Positions 6,456 to 9,633 of a stretch of 9,633 bases of DNA are shown here, one piece after another. The position numbers were made by a program, and so were the translations under genes. Source of the DNA: Bacilli bacterium (GTDB taxonomy: Bacteria > Bacillota_I > Bacilli_A > RF39 > UBA660); contig JAAVYQ010000047.1 of NCBI GenBank assembly GCA_022791215.1, forward strand, positions 1-9,633, given 5' to 3'. How positions within the stretch are numbered: the stretch's first letter is position 1; every line of letters begins with the position of its first letter. The notes beneath the pieces are model-generated. The model had not been told where the DNA came from and made no database searches. It saw only the letters and a program-made list of their open reading frames with translations.

Positions 6456-6463
6456 AAGGGGGA
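6456..6463 (+). promoter_or_regulatory. Ribosome binding site that decides the start at 6470
   Basis: AAGGGGGA lies 6 nt before the ATG at 6470. An in-frame ATG at 6452 lies before this site and would translate through it (MQGGFIM), so 6470 is the likely start. Confidence 0.75.
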
Positions 6464-6469
6464 TTTATT

Positions 6470-7618
6470 ATGAAAGATTTTTCAAAGAGTGAGTTGTGTT
6501 CTTATTTTCTTTGTTTGGTTGCTTCTATTATGACTATTAATTCTTTTGCTTCTTTATTAAGGAATTCTTATAAGTTTAATTTTGATGATGAGATTAAGCC
6601 ACCTATTGAGGATAATTTTGATGATTTTTATTTTGTTGTTAGTCGTTTTGCTTATAGTAATAATGCTATTTTTAATAGATTAAAAGATGGGAGTTACGTT
6701 TTGTTTATGAAGGATAGTTATTCTGAAATAAAATTAATTGATAATAATGTTTTGGTTTCTTCTTATTATATTGATGGCTATTTTGAGGCAAATTCTAGAA
6801 GTTTAAATGGTTTTGACGCCGATGTTTTGAAAGATTCTATTACTCATAAAGTTGTCAATAAAGTTGTTAAGAAAGAAGAGGAGCAAAGTATCGTAGATAG
6901 AAGTAAAGTTTTGGTTCTTAATTCAAGTTATTTTAGTGATATTTCTGAAGAGAAGATGATCGAGATTAGCAGTATTATAGAGAATTTATTGTTTTTGTTT
7001 TCTAAGTATGATTATATTTCTTATCCCGAAAAGGAGCAATTTATTGTTTTAGCCTTTAAGGTTTCACAAGATCAACTTGATGCGGTTGTTCCTGTTTGTA
7101 TTAGAGAAGGTGATTCTAGAGATTGTGCTGCGGTTACTGTTAATGTTTTAAATAGATTATTTAGTTATGTTTGGACTCAGCAAGCGATTGATAATATGGG
7201 ATTAGATAAAAATTTTGATGAGGTTAATATTTATGATTTGATTTCTTCTGAAGGTCAATATCAAGTTTATGATGAAAAGACTTATTTACTTTCTTATGGC
7301 GATAAGGAAAGTGATGCTTATAAAACAGTTATTGATACACTTTTTGCTTGTCTTATGAGAGATGATGAGGTTTATCATTTTCATGATTATCTCGAATTTG
7401 TAGCGCCTACTTTAACTCCAAATGGTGGTTATAAACCTGAACAATTTGTTAAGAATGGAAATAAGCATTATCGTCACCAAAAGGATCATGATAGAATTCC
7501 TTTGGAGGAGAGTATTTTAAAAGATTTTTTTGCTGTTGTTGATATTTTGAATAGTGAAGGTATTTTTGATGAGGTTAAAAACTCTCAAGATAGTAATATT
7601 TTATCTTTGTATAAATAA
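6470..7618 (+). CDS. Secreted SleB-like cell-wall hydrolase paralogue 2
   Basis: A 382-residue exported protein with a signal peptide to about residue 27 (hydrophobic core, NSFA|S, as in paralogue 1). Its N-terminal region (about 50-105) aligns with that of paralogue 1: an FA-Y/R-x-N start, then KDSYSEIK against KDSKSFIR. It then has an insertion of about 50 residues (115-165, KEEEQ-rich). The C-terminal domain fits the SleB-type hydrolase layout better than paralogue 1: CIREG (210-214, E213 as likely catalytic acid), a helix ending NVLNRL (225-230), FSYVW (231-235), VNIYDL (252-257), GQYQVY (262-267), the DAYKTVIDTLFACL helix (282-295), HDYLEF (305-310) and NGNKHYRHQKDHDRI (329-343). Family members cut the glycan strand of peptidoglycan. 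A weak hairpin separates it from the first gene and a strong hairpin ends the unit. The family call is from memory of motif order; a structure-based search would settle it. Confidence 0.68.
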   Translation: MKDFSKSELCSYFLCLVASIMTINSFASLLRNSYKFNFDDEIKPPIEDNFDDFYFVVSRFAYSNNAIFNRLKDGSYVLFMKDSYSEIKLIDNNVLVSSYYIDGYFEANSRSLNGFDADVLKDSITHKVVNKVVKKEEEQSIVDRSKVLVLNSSYFSDISEEKMIEISSIIENLLFLFSKYDYISYPEKEQFIVLAFKVSQDQLDAVVPVCIREGDSRDCAAVTVNVLNRLFSYVWTQQAIDNMGLDKNFDEVNIYDLISSEGQYQVYDEKTYLLSYGDKESDAYKTVIDTLFACLMRDDEVYHFHDYLEFVAPTLTPNGGYKPEQFVKNGNKHYRHQKDHDRIPLEESILKDFFAVVDILNSEGIFDEVKNSQDSNILSLYK

Positions 7619-7642
7619 TGCTATATCTATTCTATATATTTG

Positions 7643-7664
7643 GAACTGTTTCAGTTCTTTTTTT
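7643..7664 (+). terminator. Intrinsic terminator of the SleB-like gene pair
   Basis: GAACTG (7643-7648), a TTT loop, CAGTTC (7652-7657), then a run of seven T. It lies 24 nt after the stop of the second gene and points along the plus strand. It faces a second hairpin serving the convergent HAD gene. Confidence 0.75.
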
Positions 7665-7670
7665 ATTAAA

Positions 7671-7694
7671 AAATAGTGCTAATAAACACTATTT
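7671..7694 (-). terminator. Intrinsic terminator of the HAD hydrolase gene
   Basis: An 8-bp perfect stem (AAATAGTG / CACTATTT) with an 8-nt loop. On the minus strand it ends in a TTTTTT stretch (stem end included). The TAG stop (7689-7691) is inside the 5' arm, as in the acyltransferase terminator. Confidence 0.6.
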
Positions 7695-8462
7695 GTCATA
7701 ATGTTTTTTTAACACTTTTTCGATCGGAAACTCTTTTTCAACTAAATTTAAGAATTCTTTATAACTTTTTATACTATAATCAGTAATTGATTCTATTTTG
7801 TCTCTATCTATGTCAGCATATTGATCATATATGTTTATACATTCTATTCCTGCGCTTTTACTTGCTAGAACTCCTGTATATGAATCTTCAAATATTAGAA
7901 ATTCACTTTGATGAGCATTGTAATATTGTATTATTTTATTGTAGATTTCTGGATGTGGTTTTTTATTTTCTACATCTTCTATAGTGAGTATTAAATCAAA
8001 GGTTTCTTTTATATTCATTTGTTCTAGCATTTTTTTTGTTTTGTAATATGCTACCAACTGAGTTTTAGTTGTCATGGTTGCTAATATAAGAGTAAATCCT
8101 AAACTTTTTAGTTTTATTATTAGTTCAACAACGTTTGGCTTAAATTTTATTTCGTTTGCTAATATTTCATTTGCAAGGTTTAATCTTATTTTTGTTAGTT
8201 TTTCTGCATTAGATATTGTAAAATTATATTTTTTTATCAAATATTTAGAGTATTCTAAGTATGTTTTTCCAGTTTGAACATTATGTAAAAATAAGTCTCT
8301 TTCAATTTGAATTTTATCTAAATCTATGTTGATTCCACTATATCTTTCTATCAGTTTTTGATCTGTTATATTCCAAACCCCAATTGAATCTATTAATGGA
8401 CCGTCCATATCAAAGATTATGTATTTCTTATTTTTTAATTTGAGTTGATTAATATTTTTCAT
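7689..8462 (-). CDS. HAD-superfamily hydrolase (beta-phosphoglucomutase/phosphatase-like)
   Basis: A 257-residue cytoplasmic haloacid dehalogenase-type phosphotransferase. Motif I is FDMDGPLIDS (17-26) with nucleophile D18 and acid/base D20. Motif II is the T of LATMTTK (127-133), motif III is K168 in NKKPHPEIY, and motif IV is FEDSYTGVLASKSAG (191-205) with E192 and D193 binding magnesium. The helical cap is inserted after motif I (about 28-100), the beta-phosphoglucomutase/phosphoglycolate phosphatase subtype. The family covers sugar-phosphate phosphatases and mutases; the substrate cannot be told. The usual Thr after DMDG is Pro here. The ribosome site is weak (GAAAGGA at 8477-8483, 14 nt from the ATG), and a poor TATAAA (8487-8492) lies upstream. 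The gene may depend partly on readthrough from the upstream gene past the hairpin at 8509-8535. It has no evident tie to the envelope genes. Confidence 0.88.
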   Translation of the reverse strand: MKNINQLKLKNKKYIIFDMDGPLIDSIGVWNITDQKLIERYSGINIDLDKIQIERDLFLHNVQTGKTYLEYSKYLIKKYNFTISNAEKLTKIRLNLANEILANEIKFKPNVVELIIKLKSLGFTLILATMTTKTQLVAYYKTKKMLEQMNIKETFDLILTIEDVENKKPHPEIYNKIIQYYNAHQSEFLIFEDSYTGVLASKSAGIECINIYDQYADIDRDKIESITDYSIKSYKEFLNLVEKEFPIEKVLKKHYDK

Positions 8463-8508
8463 TAGTATTTCTAGTTTCCTTTCTTATTTATAAAGGCTTT
8501 TGTGACTA

Positions 8509-8535
8509 AAACTGTATTAGTTTTTAATACAGTTT
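8509..8535 (-). terminator. Hairpin at the end of the helical protein gene (weak terminator)
   Basis: A perfect 11-bp stem, AAACTGTATTA (8509-8519) with TAATACAGTTT (8525-8535), and a 5-nt loop. On the minus strand only four T follow the base of the stem. The TAA stop (8517-8519) forms the start of the 3' arm. The short T-tract suggests partial termination before the HAD gene. Confidence 0.5.
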
Positions 8536-9633
8536 AATCTTTTTGTATAATCTAAATAATCTTCCATAGAAGATATTGTGCTGTCTTCTAGTAATTCTCT
8601 TTCTTCTTCTGTTAATGCACTATATGCTGAAGATGAAGTCATATAATCATATAATAATTCTACTTGATCCAGTAATTCGTCTCCTTCATTGCATCCTCTT
8701 TTTATTTCATTGTCTAAAGTATTTATTGAATCATTTATAGAAGTTAGTTCTTGGCCAAGTAATTTAATTAATTTCTTTCTTTTAAATATAAGTATTCCTA
8801 AAGTGCTGGCTGTTCCAGCGCCTCCTACATTTAATACGTTATATACTATAGAAGATGCTGTTAATTTGTCACTTTTTTCAGTTTTTACTAAGGACTTAGC
8901 ACTATTTAATATTGTTATTGTTGATATAATAATAGCTAATGCTTTTTGTGATTCTAATTTTATTTTTTCTTTTGTCTTTTTAGCTTCTACTTTGTCTCTG
9001 TTTACTAATTGTGTTTCTTTTCCTTTTACCTTTGATTTTAATTTTTCTTTTAGTTCTTCAAGTTTAACTTTTGTGCTTTTTATGTTTTCTTCTACTTGAA
9101 CTCTTCTTGCTCCTGAACTATAGCATTCAACTATTGCTTTTATTACATCTAAATCTACTAATCTACTTTTTTCATCTATGTTTACTTCGGCATATGATAC
9201 TGCTTTGTTAAGTGTTACTAATTCTTGTGATTTTATAAATGCTGCGTTTGTTAGTTTTATTATGTCTTCTCTTATGAGTTCGTTTATGTATTTTTTGTTG
9301 TTTTCATTTTCAATTACATCATCTAATAATGTTGCACTTCCGTTTGCTATTTCTACTTTTATTATCTTATATATTGTTTCATAAATTTCTATTGCATTGT
9401 CGTCAGTTATTATACTTAGCCCTTCTTCTAATTTTTTTAGTGCTAATCTACATATTTCTACGTATGTTTTTAATTCTTGTGTTATTTTGTCTTCATAATT
9501 TAATGCTTCTTCTAAGTAGATCATACTCTTTTTAATTTGATTATATATTTTTTTCTCTTCTAATATTTTTTGTAGTTTTGTTAATTCTTCTAACTTTATT
9601 TTTAATTCTTCTTGCGTATACGTTATATTAACA
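8517..9633 (-). CDS. Long helical, probably membrane-associated protein of unknown function, 5' end outside the window
   Basis: I do not recognise this family. The frame is open to the right edge: 36 sense codons precede the first in-window ATG (9524), they encode a helix of the same style (QEELKIKLEELTKLQ), and that ATG has no ribosome site, so the true start lies beyond 9633. Numbered from the 9524 Met, residues 1-135 are mixed helical with many Glu, Lys and Leu. Residues 140-192 are a strongly charged coiled-coil-like segment (VKLEELKEKLKSKVKGKE). Two hydrophobic segments (about 194-212 and 223-247, the second with the small-residue stretch GGAGTAST) could form a membrane hairpin. The tail (248-335) is helical again and ends CIKN. 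No signal peptide can be judged. This layout (long helices around a central hydrophobic hairpin) occurs in membrane-remodelling and toxin-like proteins, but no sequence link was seen. The stop codon lies in a hairpin. Confidence 0.75.
   Translation of the reverse strand, partial: VNITYTQEELKIKLEELTKLQKILEEKKIYNQIKKSMIYLEEALNYEDKITQELKTYVEICRLALKKLEEGLSIITDDNAIEIYETIYKIIKVEIANGSATLLDDVIENENNKKYINELIREDIIKLTNAAFIKSQELVTLNKAVSYAEVNIDEKSRLVDLDVIKAIVECYSSGARRVQVEENIKSTKVKLEELKEKLKSKVKGKETQLVNRDKVEAKKTKEKIKLESQKALAIIISTITILNSAKSLVKTEKSDKLTASSIVYNVLNVGGAGTASTLGILIFKRKKLIKLLGQELTSINDSINTLDNEIKRGCNEGDELLDQVELLYDYMTSSSAYSALTEEERELLEDSTISSMEDYLDYTKRLNCIKN

Noticed and set aside
6452..6469. ATG at 6452 as start of the second SleB-like gene
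   Set aside because: The ribosome site lies downstream of it, inside the extra codons.
9522..9524. ATG at 9524 as the true start of the helical protein
   Set aside because: The frame is open to the window edge with the same helical style, and no ribosome site precedes this ATG.
1..9633. UGA read as Trp, as in some Mollicutes
   Set aside because: No in-frame TGA was seen and the Trp codons checked are TGG. No visible gene ends in TGA either, but eight stops are too few to conclude anything in so AT-rich a genome.

Overview
The window comes from a very AT-rich, low-GC Gram-positive bacterium, most likely an uncultured gut member of the Bacilli/Mollicutes-like Firmicutes (RF39-type; inferred from composition, strong AAGGAG-type ribosome sites and domain content, not from a marker gene). 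Trp is read from TGG only and no in-frame TGA was seen, so the standard bacterial code fits. Nine protein genes are supported, two of them cut by the window edges. No rRNA, tRNA, CRISPR array or insertion sequence was seen.

Layout. (A) 4028 down to 1, minus strand: an apparent operon. It starts with a secreted glucosaminidase carrying two SH3b domains and a C-terminal dockerin, followed 16 bp later by a membrane-anchored protein with an N-terminal cohesin domain, and 24 bp later by a multi-pass membrane protein that runs off the left edge. (B) 5310 down to 4155, minus: two tandem, 8-bp-overlapping PlsC-type acyltransferases of identical length. (C) 5444 to 7618, plus: two secreted full-length paralogues that resemble SleB-type cell-wall hydrolases, transcribed divergently from B. 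(D) right end, minus: a HAD-family hydrolase (8462-7689) preceded by a long helical, probably membrane-associated protein of unknown function that runs off the right edge.

How they fit together. The main theme is the cell envelope: peptidoglycan hydrolases (one glucosaminidase, two SleB-like proteins) and phospholipid synthesis (PlsC pair). The most notable unit is A. A hydrolase with a dockerin is made next to a membrane protein with a cohesin, suggesting that the enzyme is docked non-covalently on the outer face of the membrane. This uses cellulosome-type parts for cell-wall remodelling. Both partners also carry a cadherin-like beta-sandwich module.

Regulation and structure. Divergent promoters sit in the 133-bp B/C intergenic region, and an extended -10 promoter precedes unit A. 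Four hairpins at gene ends have the stop codon built into the hairpin itself. The plus strand is T-rich over the whole window whichever way the genes point, so the two plus-strand genes have an unusual T-rich coding strand.
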